The notes: a model not told the origin generated them from the letters alone. 64,000 nucleotides of DNA from Streptomyces sp. GS7 (GCF_009834125.1 NZ_CP047146.1:6565501-6629500); one strand, 5' to 3'; positions 53,085-62,564 are shown, counted from the first letter of the stretch. Numbers and translations are program-made.

Positions 53085-54320
53085 ATGGGGGCGCAGCGCA
53101 TTCCCGCCGTGCAGGCGGCCGTTCAGATCATGAAGGACGAGGGCGTCGGCATCGCCTTCGGCTGCCCCGGTGCCGCCCTGCTCCCGCTGTACGCGGCGAT
53201 GGAGCGGGTCGGCGGGATCGGGCGTCTGTCCGTGCGCCACGAAGAGGGCGCCGTGCACATGGCTGACGGCTGGGCCCGTACGACCGGGAAGGCCGGCGTG
53301 GCCGCGGTGGCGGCGGGTCCGGGTGCGGCCCGGCTGATCACCGGACTGCACGCGGCACTGCAGGACGCGGTCCCGCTGGTCTGCGTCACCGGGCGGGAGG
53401 CGACCGGTCCGCGCCGTGCGGGCGGCCCGCCGCGGCACGAGGCGTACCGGCCGCCGGATCTGGTCCGGCTGGCCGGTGCGGTCACCAAGCGTGCCGAGCG
53501 GATCGAGGACCCCGCCCGGATCCCGGGCGCTTTCCGTGAGGCGTTCCGGATCGCGCGGGAGGGCCGTCCCGGACCGGTGCTGATCGAGGTGCCGGCCGAT
53601 CTGGCCGCGGCCGAGATCATCTGCGGCCCGGCACCGGCCGGCGGGATCGGGGGCGGCGGTCCGGTCGCGGCGACCGGAGTCCGGCGGCCGGAGACCGGGG
53701 CCGTGCCGGCGCCGGTCGCACCGCCGGACGGTACCGGTTCCGGCGCCGTCCCGGTCCCGGCCGGCTGGGCGCTGGCGGAGCTCGCCGAGATCTTCGGCGC
53801 GCGGTCGCCGGCGGACACCTCTGCGGACACCTATGTCGTCAGCGGGCTGCCGGAGACGTTCCCCGGCGCCGCCGCCGATCCGCGCCGCCACCGGGTCCCC
53901 CGGCGCAGCGGTCCGCCGGGGTGGGAGGTGCCGGCCGCGATCGGGGTGCGGACGGCGCTGGACCACCGGGGCGAGCGGGATGCCGAGGTCGTCGCGGTCG
54001 TCGACGGCCGCGGGTTCCCGTTCCTGGCCGAGGAGTTGGCGGCGGCGGCCCGGTACGAGGTGCCGTTCGTCGTGATCATGCTCGGCGGCCCCGAAGAACC
54101 CGATCCCTTCACGGATCACCTCAAGCTCGTCGAGGCGTACGGCTGCACCGGCCGCGACGTCCTCGATCCGGCGGAACTCCGCTCGGCGGTCCAGTGGGCC
54201 CGCAAGGAAGCCGTCTCCACGCGGCGGCCGGTCCTCGTCGAGGTCCGGGCCGGGCGTGCGGCGGGCGCCTGCGGCGACCCCGCGGCCGATCCGGTCCATG
54301 AGTTCGCCCACGGGACCTAG
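53085..54320 (+). CDS. gcl: Degenerate glyoxylate carboligase-like protein
   Basis: 411 aa against ~590 for Gcl. The pyrimidine-binding domain is intact (AFGCPGAALLPLYAAMERVG, RHEEGAVHMADGWARTTGKA, LVCVTGREATGP). Glu53 sits where Gcl has its unusual Val; the Glu is what most thiamine-diphosphate enzymes use. After residue ~185 the central domain (~180 aa) is gone, replaced by a Gly/Pro/Ala linker. The last domain resumes at GWEVPAAIGVRTAL but has VVDGRGFPFLAEELA in place of the GDFDFQF cofactor loop and lacks the NNAYLG helix. Catalysis by itself is doubtful. The reading frame is clean and codon use normal. Confidence 0.8.
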   Translation: MGAQRIPAVQAAVQIMKDEGVGIAFGCPGAALLPLYAAMERVGGIGRLSVRHEEGAVHMADGWARTTGKAGVAAVAAGPGAARLITGLHAALQDAVPLVCVTGREATGPRRAGGPPRHEAYRPPDLVRLAGAVTKRAERIEDPARIPGAFREAFRIAREGRPGPVLIEVPADLAAAEIICGPAPAGGIGGGGPVAATGVRRPETGAVPAPVAPPDGTGSGAVPVPAGWALAELAEIFGARSPADTSADTYVVSGLPETFPGAAADPRRHRVPRRSGPPGWEVPAAIGVRTALDHRGERDAEVVAVVDGRGFPFLAEELAAAARYEVPFVVIMLGGPEEPDPFTDHLKLVEAYGCTGRDVLDPAELRSAVQWARKEAVSTRRPVLVEVRAGRAAGACGDPAADPVHEFAHGT

Positions 54321-54437
54321 AGCCCCCTCCGGGCCCGTGAACACCAGCTTCCGGGCGGTGGCCGCGCTGACACCTGTCCTGTCGCGCCCAGGCGTGGCCG
54401 CCGCCCGGAATACCCAGCCCTCGCAACCCAGGATTCT

Positions 54438-54504
54438 TTCAACAAACTGTTGACGTTTGGTCGGAGCTGTTCTTACGCTCCGACATGCGGAAGCCAACTT
54501 CCGC
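54438..54504 (+). promoter_or_regulatory. katA promoter with TTCAACA-type operator and 5' leader hairpin
   Basis: Operator TTCAACA-AAC-TGTTGAC (54438-54454) overlaps a -35 TTGACG (54450-54455); 18-bp spacer; -10 TACGCT (54474-54479). Just downstream is an inverted repeat GCGGAAG-CCAA-CTTCCGC (54487-54504) inside the leader. The first part copies the uraD promoter layout. Confidence 0.72.
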
Positions 54505-54525
54505 GCTCTCGTACGGAAGGTCACC

Positions 54526-56007
54526 ATGTCGAAGCCCACGCGGACGGCGCGCACTCTCACCACGGAGGCTGGCGCCCCCATCGCCGACAACCAGAACTCC
54601 GCCACCGCAGGCGTCGGCGGCCCGATCATTCTCCAGGACCAGCACCTCCTGGAGAAGCTCGCGCGCTTCAACCGCGAGCGCATCCCAGAGCGCGTCGTGC
54701 ACGCCCGCGGCTCCGGCGCATACGGCTACTTCGAGGTGACCGACGACGTCACCGCCTTCACCCGCGCCGACTTCCTCGGCACCGTCGGCAAGCGGACCGA
54801 GACGTTCCTCCGCTTCTCGACCGTCGCGGACAGCCTCGGCGGCCCGGACGCGGCCCGCGACCCGCGCGGCTTCGCCCTGAAGTTCTACACCGAAGAGGGC
54901 AACTACGACCTCGTCGGCAACAACACCCCGGTGTTCTTCATCAAGGACCCGATCAAGTTCCCCGACTTCATCCACTCCCAGAAGCGCGACCCGTTCACCG
55001 GCAAGCAGGAGCCGGACAACGTCTGGGACTTCTGGGCGCACGCCCCCGAGGCCACCCACCAGATCACCTGGCTCATGGGCGACCGCGGCATCCCGGCGTC
55101 CTACCGCCACATGAACGGCTACGGTTCGCACACCTACCAGTGGACCAACGCCCAGGGCGAAGCCTTCTTCGTCAAGTACCACTTCAAGACGAACCAGGGC
55201 ATCCGCTGCCTGAGCGCCGAGCAGGGCGCCGAGCTGGCGGGCAAGGACCCCAACAGCCACCAGACCGACCTGCTCCAGTCCATCGAGCGGGGCGTGTACC
55301 CGTCCTGGACGCTCTACGTGCAGATCATGCCGGCGGCCGAGGCGGCCAACTACCGCTTCAACCCGTTCGACCTGACCAAGGTGTGGCCGCACAGCGACTA
55401 CCCGCTCCAGCGGGTGGGCCGCCTGGTCCTGGACCGCAACCCGGACAACGTCTTCGCCGAGGTCGAGCAGGCCGCCTTCTCGCCGAACAACTTCGTGCCC
55501 GGTATCGGCCCGTCCCCGGACAAGATGCTCCAGGGCCGGCTCTTCGCCTACGCGGACGCGCACCGCTACCGCCTGGGCGTCAACCACACCCAGCTGCCGG
55601 TCAACGCCCCCAAGGCGGTTCCCGGTGGCCACGCCAACAACTACGGCCGGGACGGCTTCATGGCGTCCAACGCCTACGACCGCCACGCGAAGAACTACGA
55701 GCCGAACTCGTACGACGGCCCGGCCCAGACGGACCAGCCGCTCTCCGCCCCGCTGGCCGTCTCCGGCTACGTCGGCACCCACGAGGCCCCGGCCCACTCC
55801 AAGGACGACGACTTCTTCCAGGCCGGTGAGCTCTACCGCCTGATGTCCGAGGACGAGAAGAAGCGCCTGGTGGACAACATCGCCGGCGGTCTCTCCCAGG
55901 TCGGCCGCGACGACGTGATCGAGAAGAACCTCGCCCACTTCCACGCCGCCGACCAGGACTACGGCAAGCGCGTCGAGGCGCGCGTCCGTGAGCTGCGCGA
56001 GGACTGA
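54526..56007 (+). CDS. katA: Monofunctional haem catalase
   Basis: 493 aa from ATG 54526 with GGAAGG upstream. [17 protein letters not shown] holds the catalytic His, [16 protein letters not shown] the Asn, and [20 protein letters not shown] the proximal haem Tyr. Small-subunit length without a C-terminal flavodoxin domain. It breaks down hydrogen peroxide. Its promoter carries the operator motif of the purine genes, so it probably protects the cell from urate oxidase output as well as general stress. Confidence 0.94.
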   Translation: MSKPTRTARTLTTEAGAPIADNQNSATAGVGGPIILQDQHLLEKLARFNRERIPERVVHARGSGAYGYFEVTDDVTAFTRADFLGTVGKRTETFLRFSTVADSLGGPDAARDPRGFALKFYTEEGNYDLVGNNTPVFFIKDPIKFPDFIHSQKRDPFTGKQEPDNVWDFWAHAPEATHQITWLMGDRGIPASYRHMNGYGSHTYQWTNAQGEAFFVKYHFKTNQGIRCLSAEQGAELAGKDPNSHQTDLLQSIERGVYPSWTLYVQIMPAAEAANYRFNPFDLTKVWPHSDYPLQRVGRLVLDRNPDNVFAEVEQAAFSPNNFVPGIGPSPDKMLQGRLFAYADAHRYRLGVNHTQLPVNAPKAVPGGHANNYGRDGFMASNAYDRHAKNYEPNSYDGPAQTDQPLSAPLAVSGYVGTHEAPAHSKDDDFFQAGELYRLMSEDEKKRLVDNIAGGLSQVGRDDVIEKNLAHFHAADQDYGKRVEARVRELRED

Positions 56008-56031
56008 CGGGAGGTCAGACCCCTTGCGCAA

Positions 56032-56072
56032 CCGTACCGGCTGGCCCGTTGAGGGGTGGTCAGCCGGTACGG
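56032..56072 (+). terminator. katA terminator
   Basis: CCGTACCGGCTG (56032-56043) pairs with CAGCCGGTACGG (56061-56072), a perfect 12-bp stem with a 17-nt loop, 25 bp after the katA stop. Confidence 0.78.
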
Positions 56073-56522
56073 AGAAGCAGTGCGGAGCTCCGCGGCGTCC
56101 CGGGGAGATTCCAGTGCGGTGGCAGGCTCACCCGACAAGGAGGGTGGGCCGTCTCCCCGCCGCGGAGCCCGCCTGCTGCCACCTTCCGCACCCCTCTGCG
56201 CCGACTCCGTCCGGCGGTGCGGGAGCACCTCCCAGTGGTAGCTGGGGGAATGTCCTGTCGCGCCCATCTCTCGCACTGCCGGGCGGGAACCACCGCACAG
56301 GGCCCGGAATTCCGTACGGTCACGGATTCCGGGCCCTGTGTGCGTCCGGGGCCGTGGGGAATTCCGCGCCCGCTCCGCGGGCCGCACCCGCCGATACCTC
56401 TCTCCAGGCGATACCGGTGCACCTGTGCAGGCAATTCGGCCCCCGGCAAAAGGTTTTGGAGGGACGATGGAGCAGAGCAGCAGAGCCGTCTGACTGCGCG
56501 CCCGACCTGCCAGGAGCCGACC
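56073..56522. other. Long intergenic region with a second hairpin and a palindromic repeat
   Basis: No gene is convincing here. A perfect 15-bp stem, CACAGGGCCCGGAAT (56296-56310) with ATTCCGGGCCCTGTG (56326-56340), sits in the middle and may be a second terminator. Earlier, CACCTCCCAGTGGTAGCTGG with following GGG (about 56226-56248) is a short palindrome of a kind I recall scattered between Streptomyces genes. The remainder holds the promoter of the next gene. Confidence 0.5.
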
Positions 56523-57269
56523 ATGGCCGAGAGCGTGCCGGTGCGGTGCCCCGCGTGCCGCCGCGAGAACGCCTTCACCCCGCCCACCTTCCCGTGCGCC
56601 TGCGGTGCACCGCTGACCATGCCGGTGCTCAGAGGCGGGGTACCGGTCGAGATACTGCACCGCACCTGGCAGGCGTCCTGGGTCGAGGTGCGCTGCGAGG
56701 TCTGCGGCCGGCAGGACGAGTGGCCGGCGCCGGAGGCCGGCTGCGTGTGCGGCACCGTCGTCCGGGTCCCGGTCACTCCCGCGCCCACCCCTCCCCCGCC
56801 CAACTTCCCGTCCCCCGGCGGGCGCGACCGGCCCGCGCCCCCTACGCGTCCTGAGGCGGCTCCGCCGCCGGCGCCGCAGCGGCCCGCGTTCCGCCCGGTG
56901 ACCATCCGCACGGCCCGCGACTGCGTCACCGCCGCCGCCCAGTACCTGAAGTGGCTGGGGTTCGCCGATATCGCCCGGACCCAGGAGCGGACCGCCTCCG
57001 GAGTGGACCTCAAGGGCACCGGTGTGGTCGCCCAGGTCGACCCGACGACCCGCTCCACCGGCCTGCGCGAGATCGAGTGCGTCTGGCTCAACGGCCTGAC
57101 CGACGCGGCGATCGCGGTCTTCTTCTCACTCGCCGGCTATGCCCGCGACGCCCGCTCGCGCGCCGACGACCTGCACATCCCGTTGTTCGTCATGGACCTC
57201 ACCGGCACCCCGCAGCCGGTCAACGACGCCGCCGACGAGCTGATCACGTACGGGGCGCGGCGGCGCTGA
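56523..57269 (+). CDS. Zinc-ribbon protein with a restriction-endonuclease-like C-terminal domain
   Basis: 248 aa from ATG 56523 with AGGAG upstream. The N-terminal ~80 residues carry paired cysteines (VRCPACRRENAF, FPCACGAPL, VRCEVCGRQDEW, GCVCGT), giving one or two zinc ribbons. A Pro-rich linker follows. The C-terminal ~120 residues (AAAQYLKWLGFADIARTQER, TASGVDLKGTGVVAQVDPTT) have the layout of Mrr-type domains, with an Asp and a Gln-x-Asp near the expected active site but no clear Lys. It may bind or cut nucleic acid. I cannot assign a function. Confidence 0.6.
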   Translation: MAESVPVRCPACRRENAFTPPTFPCACGAPLTMPVLRGGVPVEILHRTWQASWVEVRCEVCGRQDEWPAPEAGCVCGTVVRVPVTPAPTPPPPNFPSPGGRDRPAPPTRPEAAPPPAPQRPAFRPVTIRTARDCVTAAAQYLKWLGFADIARTQERTASGVDLKGTGVVAQVDPTTRSTGLREIECVWLNGLTDAAIAVFFSLAGYARDARSRADDLHIPLFVMDLTGTPQPVNDAADELITYGARRR

Positions 57270-57387
57270 GGGGCGGGACGCCGGGGCCGCGATATCGGGC
57301 TTCCGGACCGCGGGAACTCCCCGGGATCCGGGGTCCGTTGTCCGTTCCGTGCCACGGGTGTGCCGGGCGGACGGCAGAATGCCCCCT

Positions 57388-57984
57388 ATGAAGATCATCG
57401 TGATCGGGGCGACCGGCACCATCGGCGGTGCCGTCGCCCGGGAGTTGGCCGACCGCGGCCACGAGGTCGTGCGCGCCGCCCGCCGCGGCCCGGTCCGGGT
57501 GGACCTGGCCGACCCGGCCTCCGTGGACGCGCTCTTCGCTTCCGTACGGGACGTCGACGCGGTCGTCTGCTGTGCGGCGAGCGGCCGGCTCACCCCGCTC
57601 GACGCGCCGTCGGACGAGGACTTCACCACCGGACTGGACGGCAAGCTGCTCGGCCAGGTCCAGCTCACCCGGCGGGCCATCCGGCACGTCCGGGACGGCG
57701 GCAGCATCGTCCTCACCAGCGGCGTCTTCACCGAGCCCACGCCGGGCGGGGCGTTCGGCGCCCTGGTCAACGCGGGCCTGGACGCCTTTGTCGCCGCGGC
57801 GGCCATCGAGATGCCGCGCGGTCTGCGGCTGTCCGTGGTCCGCCCCGGCTGGGTCTCCGAGACCCTCGCCGGGCTGGGCCTGGACCCGGCCGGCGGCACC
57901 CCGGCGGCAGAGGTGGCCCGCCGGTACGCCGACGCCCTGACCGCCGCACCGGACACCGCCGCCCACCCCATAGCCCCCGCATAA
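57388..57984 (+). CDS. Short-chain dehydrogenase/reductase
   Basis: 198 aa from ATG 57388. GATGTIGGAVARELADRGHE is the nucleotide-binding loop, and LDGKLLGQVQLTRRAIRHVR and SIVLTSGVFTEPTPGG continue the fold. The Tyr-x-x-x-Lys pair is missing (the region reads ALVNAGLDAFVAAAAIEM), so it belongs to the atypical short SDR group. Next gene starts 31 bp on. Confidence 0.78.
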   Translation: MKIIVIGATGTIGGAVARELADRGHEVVRAARRGPVRVDLADPASVDALFASVRDVDAVVCCAASGRLTPLDAPSDEDFTTGLDGKLLGQVQLTRRAIRHVRDGGSIVLTSGVFTEPTPGGAFGALVNAGLDAFVAAAAIEMPRGLRLSVVRPGWVSETLAGLGLDPAGGTPAAEVARRYADALTAAPDTAAHPIAPA

Positions 57985-58015
57985 ACCCACGCACCAGCAA
58001 CGGAGTTGCCCCGTC

Positions 58016-58594
58016 ATGACCACCCTGGTCGTCCTGGCCCACCCCGACCTCGGCGCCTCGCGCACCAACGCCGCACTGGCCGAGGCCGCGCGCACCACCC
58101 CCGACGTCCACGTGCACGACCTCTACGCGGCCTGCCCGGACCTGCGGATCAACGTCGCCCGGGAGCAGCAGCTGCTGCTCGCCCACGACCGGGTCGTGCT
58201 CCAGTTCCCGTTCTACTGGTACTCGGTCCCGCCGCTGCTGAAGGCCTGGCTCGACGACGTCCTGGAGTACGGCTTCGCCTACGGCTCGCACGGCACCTCG
58301 CTGCACGGCAAGGTGCTCCAGATCGCGACCACGACCGGCGGCCCCGCGGCCGCCTACCGCCCCGACGGCTACAACCGCTTCCCGATCCGCGATCTGCTGC
58401 TGCCGTTCGACGCCACCGCGCATCTGACCGGGATGCGGTACGCGGATCCCTTCATCGTGCACGGCACCCGGGTGCTGACCGACGAGCAACTGGCGGACGA
58501 GGCCGACCGCTACCGCCGGCTGCTGCTGGAGAAGGCCGACCTGCCTGCCGAGGACGGGGCGTCGGAGGAGGGCGAGGCGGTCCCCGCCGGCTGA
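58016..58594 (+). CDS. Flavodoxin-fold NAD(P)H oxidoreductase (KefF/MdaB-like)
   Basis: 192 aa. TLVVLAHPDLGASRTNAALA starts the FMN fold; LYAACPDLRINVAREQQLLL, VLQFPFYWYSVPPLLKAWLD, VLEYGFAYGSHGTSLHGKVL and ATTTGGPAAAY are the family motifs for FMN and quinone binding. It reduces quinones or similar acceptors. It probably forms an operon with the SDR gene upstream. Confidence 0.88.
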   Translation: MTTLVVLAHPDLGASRTNAALAEAARTTPDVHVHDLYAACPDLRINVAREQQLLLAHDRVVLQFPFYWYSVPPLLKAWLDDVLEYGFAYGSHGTSLHGKVLQIATTTGGPAAAYRPDGYNRFPIRDLLLPFDATAHLTGMRYADPFIVHGTRVLTDEQLADEADRYRRLLLEKADLPAEDGASEEGEAVPAG

Positions 58595-58635
58595 ATCCGC
58601 TGGATCGGGCGGCCGGGACCGGCGACACTGGCCTC

Positions 58636-59160
58636 GTGATCATCCGTGTCCCGGCTCCGGCCGACCTGCCCGCGCTCCGCGCCGTCGAACGCGCCGCCGG
58701 CCAACGGTTCCGCGATCTGGGCATGGCACGGATCGCGGACGACGAACCGCCGCCGCTGGCTCTGCTGACGGAGTACCAGCGCGCCGGCCGGGCGCTCGCC
58801 GCGTACGACACGGACCGCCCCGGCGCACCGCCGGTCGGGTATCTCCTCTGGGACCCGGTCGACGGCTGCACCCATGTCGAGCAGGTCTCGGTCCACCCGG
58901 ACCGGGCCCGGCGGGGCATCGGCCGGGCCCTGATCGACCGGGCCGGGAAGGACGGCGGCCGGCCCGCCCTGACCCTGACCACCTTCGCCGAAGTGCCGTG
59001 GAACGCGCCGTACTACACCCGGCTCGGCTTCCGGGCGCTGGCCGGCACCGCGCTCACCCCCGGTCTGCGGGCCCTCCGCGCCCACGAGGCGGAACTGGGC
59101 CTGGACCGCTGGCCGCGGGTCTGCATGCGGCGGGAGGCCAGGTCGGGGCCGCGGACATAA
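58636..59160 (+). CDS. GNAT-family N-acetyltransferase
   Basis: 174 aa from GTG 58636. VIIRVPAPADLPALRAVERA opens the fold; VEQVSVHPDRARRGIGRALI holds the acetyl-CoA loop; NAPYYTRLGFRAL is the C-terminal motif. Acceptor unknown. It lies 41 bp after the oxidoreductase and 7 bp before the next gene. Confidence 0.83.
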   Translation: MIIRVPAPADLPALRAVERAAGQRFRDLGMARIADDEPPPLALLTEYQRAGRALAAYDTDRPGAPPVGYLLWDPVDGCTHVEQVSVHPDRARRGIGRALIDRAGKDGGRPALTLTTFAEVPWNAPYYTRLGFRALAGTALTPGLRALRAHEAELGLDRWPRVCMRREARSGPRT

Positions 59161-59167
59161 TGACCGC

Positions 59168-59545
59168 ATGATCGATGCGAAAGCCCTCCGCTCCTTCTGC
59201 CTCGACTTCAACGGCGCGACCGAGGAGTTCCCGTTCCCCCGGCACCCGGAGGTCTCGACGTTCAAGGTCGGCGGCAAGATCTTCGCGCTGACGGCGCTGG
59301 ACGCGCGGCCGCTGACCATCAGCCTCAAGTGCGACCCGGAGCTTGCCGAGCGGCTGCGGGCGGCGCACCCTGAGGTGGTGCCCGGCTACCACCTCAACAA
59401 GCGCCACTGGAACACCGTTTCGCTGACCGGCGACCTCTCCGACCGGCTCGTCCGGGACATGGTCGAGGACTCCTACGACCTCGTCGTCGCCTCACTCCCC
59501 CGTGCCCAGCGGCTGCTGCTCGACTGGCCGGGCGAACGCCGCTGA
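59168..59545 (+). CDS. MmcQ/YjbR-family protein
   Basis: 125 aa. FCLDFNGATEEFPFPRHPEV, FKVGGKIFALTAL, PLTISLKCDPELAERL, VVPGYHLNKRHWNTVSL and LVRDMVEDSYDLVVASLPRA cover the CyaY-like fold. The family is thought to bind DNA. Gene is 7 bp after the GNAT gene, so both are likely on one transcript. Confidence 0.88.
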   Translation: MIDAKALRSFCLDFNGATEEFPFPRHPEVSTFKVGGKIFALTALDARPLTISLKCDPELAERLRAAHPEVVPGYHLNKRHWNTVSLTGDLSDRLVRDMVEDSYDLVVASLPRAQRLLLDWPGERR

Positions 59546-59569
59546 CCGTCGACAACTCCGCTGTCCCGC

Positions 59570-59869
59570 CCATCCCTTGGCCTCTGCCCCGTCGACACCG
59601 TCGCCCTGGCGGATGGCTGCTGCACGCGGGTGAGCTGCACGCGGGAGGCGCGTACTTCCACCACCGGGAGATCGTCGCGGATGCCCCGCAGTCGCCTCCC
59701 CTGCTGGATCTGGTCAGCTGGACGCCCGGGTGGACGAGAGGCTGCGGATGCCAACCAGGAGCGGCTGCGGGACATCGCGGCGCGCGGAACGGCCGGGGAA
59801 CCGGTGACGGTCCCCAACGCACACGACCCGTGGGACTACCTCCGGCTCAGCGGCGCCACCGCGCGCTGA
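59570..59869 (+). pseudogene. Probable gene remnant with frameshift
   Basis: One frame reads GGWLLHAGELHAGGAYFHHR and on through APQSPPLLDLVSW without a plausible start codon. From about 59735 the protein-like signal moves to another frame, ADANQERLRDIAARGTAGEP and VTVPNAHDPWDYLRLSG, ending at 59869. Together they look like the body of a small protein that lost its start and one frame. I do not recognise the parent family. Confidence 0.35.
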
Positions 59870-59876
59870 CGAGCCG

Positions 59877-60554
59877 TCAGCCCTGCGGCGGCAGTTCGGC
59901 GCGGATGCCGCCCTGGGCGGTGGCCGGGGCCATGGTGGCGTAGCGGCCGTCGACGGCACCGTTGCCGGCGTACTCGGCGGTGTAGCCGCCCCTGAGCACG
60001 GCGGCACCGGAGCGCGGCTTGTCCGCGGTGCAGGACGCCCGCCCGGCGGCGTCCGTCCTGGCCACGCACAGCACCTTGCCGGTGGTGTCCTTGAAGGTGA
60101 TGGTCGCGTTCCAGACGGCGTCCTGCGGACCGGCGTTCCGGGCCCGCGCCAGGGTGGCGTGCAGCCCGATGACCTTGAGCGGCTTCGTCGACAGGGTGGC
60201 CTTGCCGGCGGTCAGCCGGGTGGCCATCTCCGGTACGGCGGCGGCCGGTTCGCACAGCCCCCGCGACCAGTCGAAGAGTCCGCCGGGGGCGCAGGTCACG
60301 CGCCCCTCCTCGGTCGCCACGCGGTGGGTGACGGGATCGCAGCGGTAGAAGCCGGCGGCGCTGTCGGCGTCCACCACCGTCGGCGCCACGGTCGCCTCGT
60401 CGACACCGCTCGCACAGCCGGCGGTAAGCACCTCGCGGGTGGGGCCGTCCGGGCTGCCGGGCTGGATGACATCGGCGTAGGCGGGGGCGGCGAAGCTCCC
60501 CAGAGCGGCGGCCACGGCGGCGGCAGTGGTCGCCCAACGAGCAATACGGGTCAT
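59877..60554 (-). CDS. Secreted protein of unknown function with Ig-like C-terminus
   Basis: 225 aa with a clear Sec signal peptide ending near AYA-DV. Several Cys (AGCASGV, YRCDP, VTCAPGG, RGLCEP) could form disulphides outside the cell. The C-terminal ~100 residues (NATITFKDTTGKVLCVARTD, YTAEYAGNGAVDG) read like an Ig-like or big-domain repeat. Its function is unknown. Confidence 0.65.
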   Translation of the reverse strand: MTRIARWATTAAAVAAALGSFAAPAYADVIQPGSPDGPTREVLTAGCASGVDEATVAPTVVDADSAAGFYRCDPVTHRVATEEGRVTCAPGGLFDWSRGLCEPAAAVPEMATRLTAGKATLSTKPLKVIGLHATLARARNAGPQDAVWNATITFKDTTGKVLCVARTDAAGRASCTADKPRSGAAVLRGGYTAEYAGNGAVDGRYATMAPATAQGGIRAELPPQG

Positions 60555-60860
60555 GGAATTCCCCTCTTGACCGGATTCCTGGCAGGATTTCCGGCCTGGT
60601 TGTCGGCCTGGTGTTTGGCCTGTTTCGCGGCCCGGCCCCCGGCCGGATGCGGCCGAACGAGCCAGGTCAGGACCCTATCGACCGCACTCCCCGGCACCGA
60701 CGGCACCCCCGTCGGCGCGCCGCGGCCCGACCGGTGCGGTGACCGGTGGGCGGCCGCCCGAACACCCCGCCGGGCGGCCCGCGTTGCCGGCCCGGACCTC
60801 CCGTACGCCGGAGCCGGCGCGGCTCCCCCACGTGCCGCGCCGGCCCACCCGGTCAGCCGG
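60555..60860. other. Intergenic region, no gene
   Basis: About 300 bp between the acyl-CoA ligase stop and the secreted protein start, both on the minus strand. GC-rich runs such as GGGCGGCCGCCC could end ligase transcription. Three GGCCTG direct repeats occur near 60594-60630. I see nothing else. Confidence 0.4.
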
Positions 60861-62564
60861 TCACGCCTTCCCGGCCCGGCCCAGCCTGCCCGCCCGGCGC
60901 GGCGCCCGTTCCGCCTCCGGCGGCCGCTGCGACTCCGCCAGCCGCCGGGCCAGCTGCTCCCGGAGTTCGACCTTGCGGACCTTGCCGCTGACCGTCATGG
61001 GGAAGGCGTCGACGATCTCCAGATGGCGCGGCACCTTGAAGTGCGCGAGCCGGGAGCGGCAGTAGCGGGCCAACTCGTCGCGGGTGAGCGGGTCTTCGGG
61101 GTTGCGGAGGATGACGCAGGCGGCGATCTCCTCGCCGTACTTCTCGTCCGGGACGCCGATGATCTGGACGTCGGCGATCTTGGGGTGCGAGTAGAGGAAC
61201 TCCTCGATCTCCCGCGGGTAGACGTTCTCCCCACCCCTGATGATCATGTCCTTGATGCGGCCGACGATCCGGACGTAGCCGTCGTCGTTCATCACCGCGA
61301 GATCGCCGGTGTGCATCCACCGGGCCGGGTCGATGACCTCGGCGGTGCGCTGTGGCTCCTCCCAGTAGCCGAGCATCACGCTGTAGCCGCGGGTGCACAG
61401 TTCACCCGGGGTGCCGCGCGCCACGGTCACCCCGCTCGCCGGGTCGACGACCTTGACCTCGATGTGCGGCAGCACCCGCCCGACGGTCGCGGTGCGGTGC
61501 TCCAGGTCGTCGCCGCGCCGGGTCTGGGTGGAGACCGGCGAGGTCTCGGTCATCCCGTAGCAGATGGACACCTCCGGCATGTGCATCTCGGTGAGCACCC
61601 GCTTCATCACCTCCTCCGGACACGGCGAGCCGGCCATGATGCCGGTGCGGAGGGAGGAGAGGTCGTAGTCGGCGAAGTCCGGCAGGTTCAGCTCGGCGAT
61701 GAACATGGTGGGGACGCCGTAGAGCGCGGTGCAGCGCTCGTCCTGGACGGCCCGGAGGGTGGCGGCGGCGTCGAAGGCGGGCGCCGGGATGACGATGCAG
61801 CCGCCGTGCGAGGTGATGCCGAGGTTGCCCATCACCATGCCGAAGCAGTGGTAGAAGGGCACCGGCAGGCACACCCGGTCGTGCTCGGTGTACGCGATGG
61901 TCTCGGCGACCCAGTAGCCGTTGTTGAGGATGTTGTGGTGCGAGAGGGTGGCACCCTTGGGGAAGCCGGTGGTGCCGGAGGTGTACTGGATGTTGACCGG
62001 GTCGTCGGCGGTCAGCGCCTTCTCGCACTCGGCGAGCCGGGTGTGCGGTACGGCCGCTCCCGCGGCCAGCAGCCCGCCCCAGGTCGGGTCGCCGATGTAC
62101 ACCACATCGCGCAGCGCCGGGCACTCGGCCCGCACCTGCTCGATCATCCGCCGGTAGTCGCTCGCCTTGTGCGCGACGGCGGAGACCAGCACGCTGACCC
62201 CGGCCTGCTGGAGCACATACGCCAACTCGTGTACGCGGTAAGCCGGGTTGACGTTCACGAGGATCGCGCCGATCCGCGCGGTGGCGTACTGGACGAGGAC
62301 CCACTCGGCGCAGTTGGGCGCCCAGATGCCCACCCGGTCGCCCTTGCCCACGCCCTTGGCGAGCAGCCCGAGCGCCACCTCGTCGACCGCCCGGCCCAGC
62401 TCCGCATACGTCCAGCGGCGGCCCCCGGCCGCCTCGACCAGCGCCTCGCGGTCCCCGAAGCGGGCGATGGTCCGGGCCAGATCGGCCCCGATGGTCCGGC
62501 CGAGCAGCGGACGGTCCGCCGCCCCGCTCGCGTACGACAGCTCGGTCTGCGGCTGGCCGCTCAT
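60861..62564 (-). CDS. Acyl-CoA ligase (AMP-binding, FadD type)
   Basis: 567 aa from ATG 62564 with GGAGAA upstream. The adenylation core motif [18 protein letters not shown], the Gly-rich [51 protein letters not shown] and the C-terminal Lys in [13 protein letters not shown] are all present. Length and motifs fit medium- to long-chain acyl-CoA synthetases. It activates a carboxylic acid for degradation. The chain length cannot be told from sequence. Confidence 0.88.
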   Translation of the reverse strand: MSGQPQTELSYASGAADRPLLGRTIGADLARTIARFGDREALVEAAGGRRWTYAELGRAVDEVALGLLAKGVGKGDRVGIWAPNCAEWVLVQYATARIGAILVNVNPAYRVHELAYVLQQAGVSVLVSAVAHKASDYRRMIEQVRAECPALRDVVYIGDPTWGGLLAAGAAVPHTRLAECEKALTADDPVNIQYTSGTTGFPKGATLSHHNILNNGYWVAETIAYTEHDRVCLPVPFYHCFGMVMGNLGITSHGGCIVIPAPAFDAAATLRAVQDERCTALYGVPTMFIAELNLPDFADYDLSSLRTGIMAGSPCPEEVMKRVLTEMHMPEVSICYGMTETSPVSTQTRRGDDLEHRTATVGRVLPHIEVKVVDPASGVTVARGTPGELCTRGYSVMLGYWEEPQRTAEVIDPARWMHTGDLAVMNDDGYVRIVGRIKDMIIRGGENVYPREIEEFLYSHPKIADVQIIGVPDEKYGEEIAACVILRNPEDPLTRDELARYCRSRLAHFKVPRHLEIVDAFPMTVSGKVRKVELREQLARRLAESQRPPEAERAPRRAGRLGRAGKA

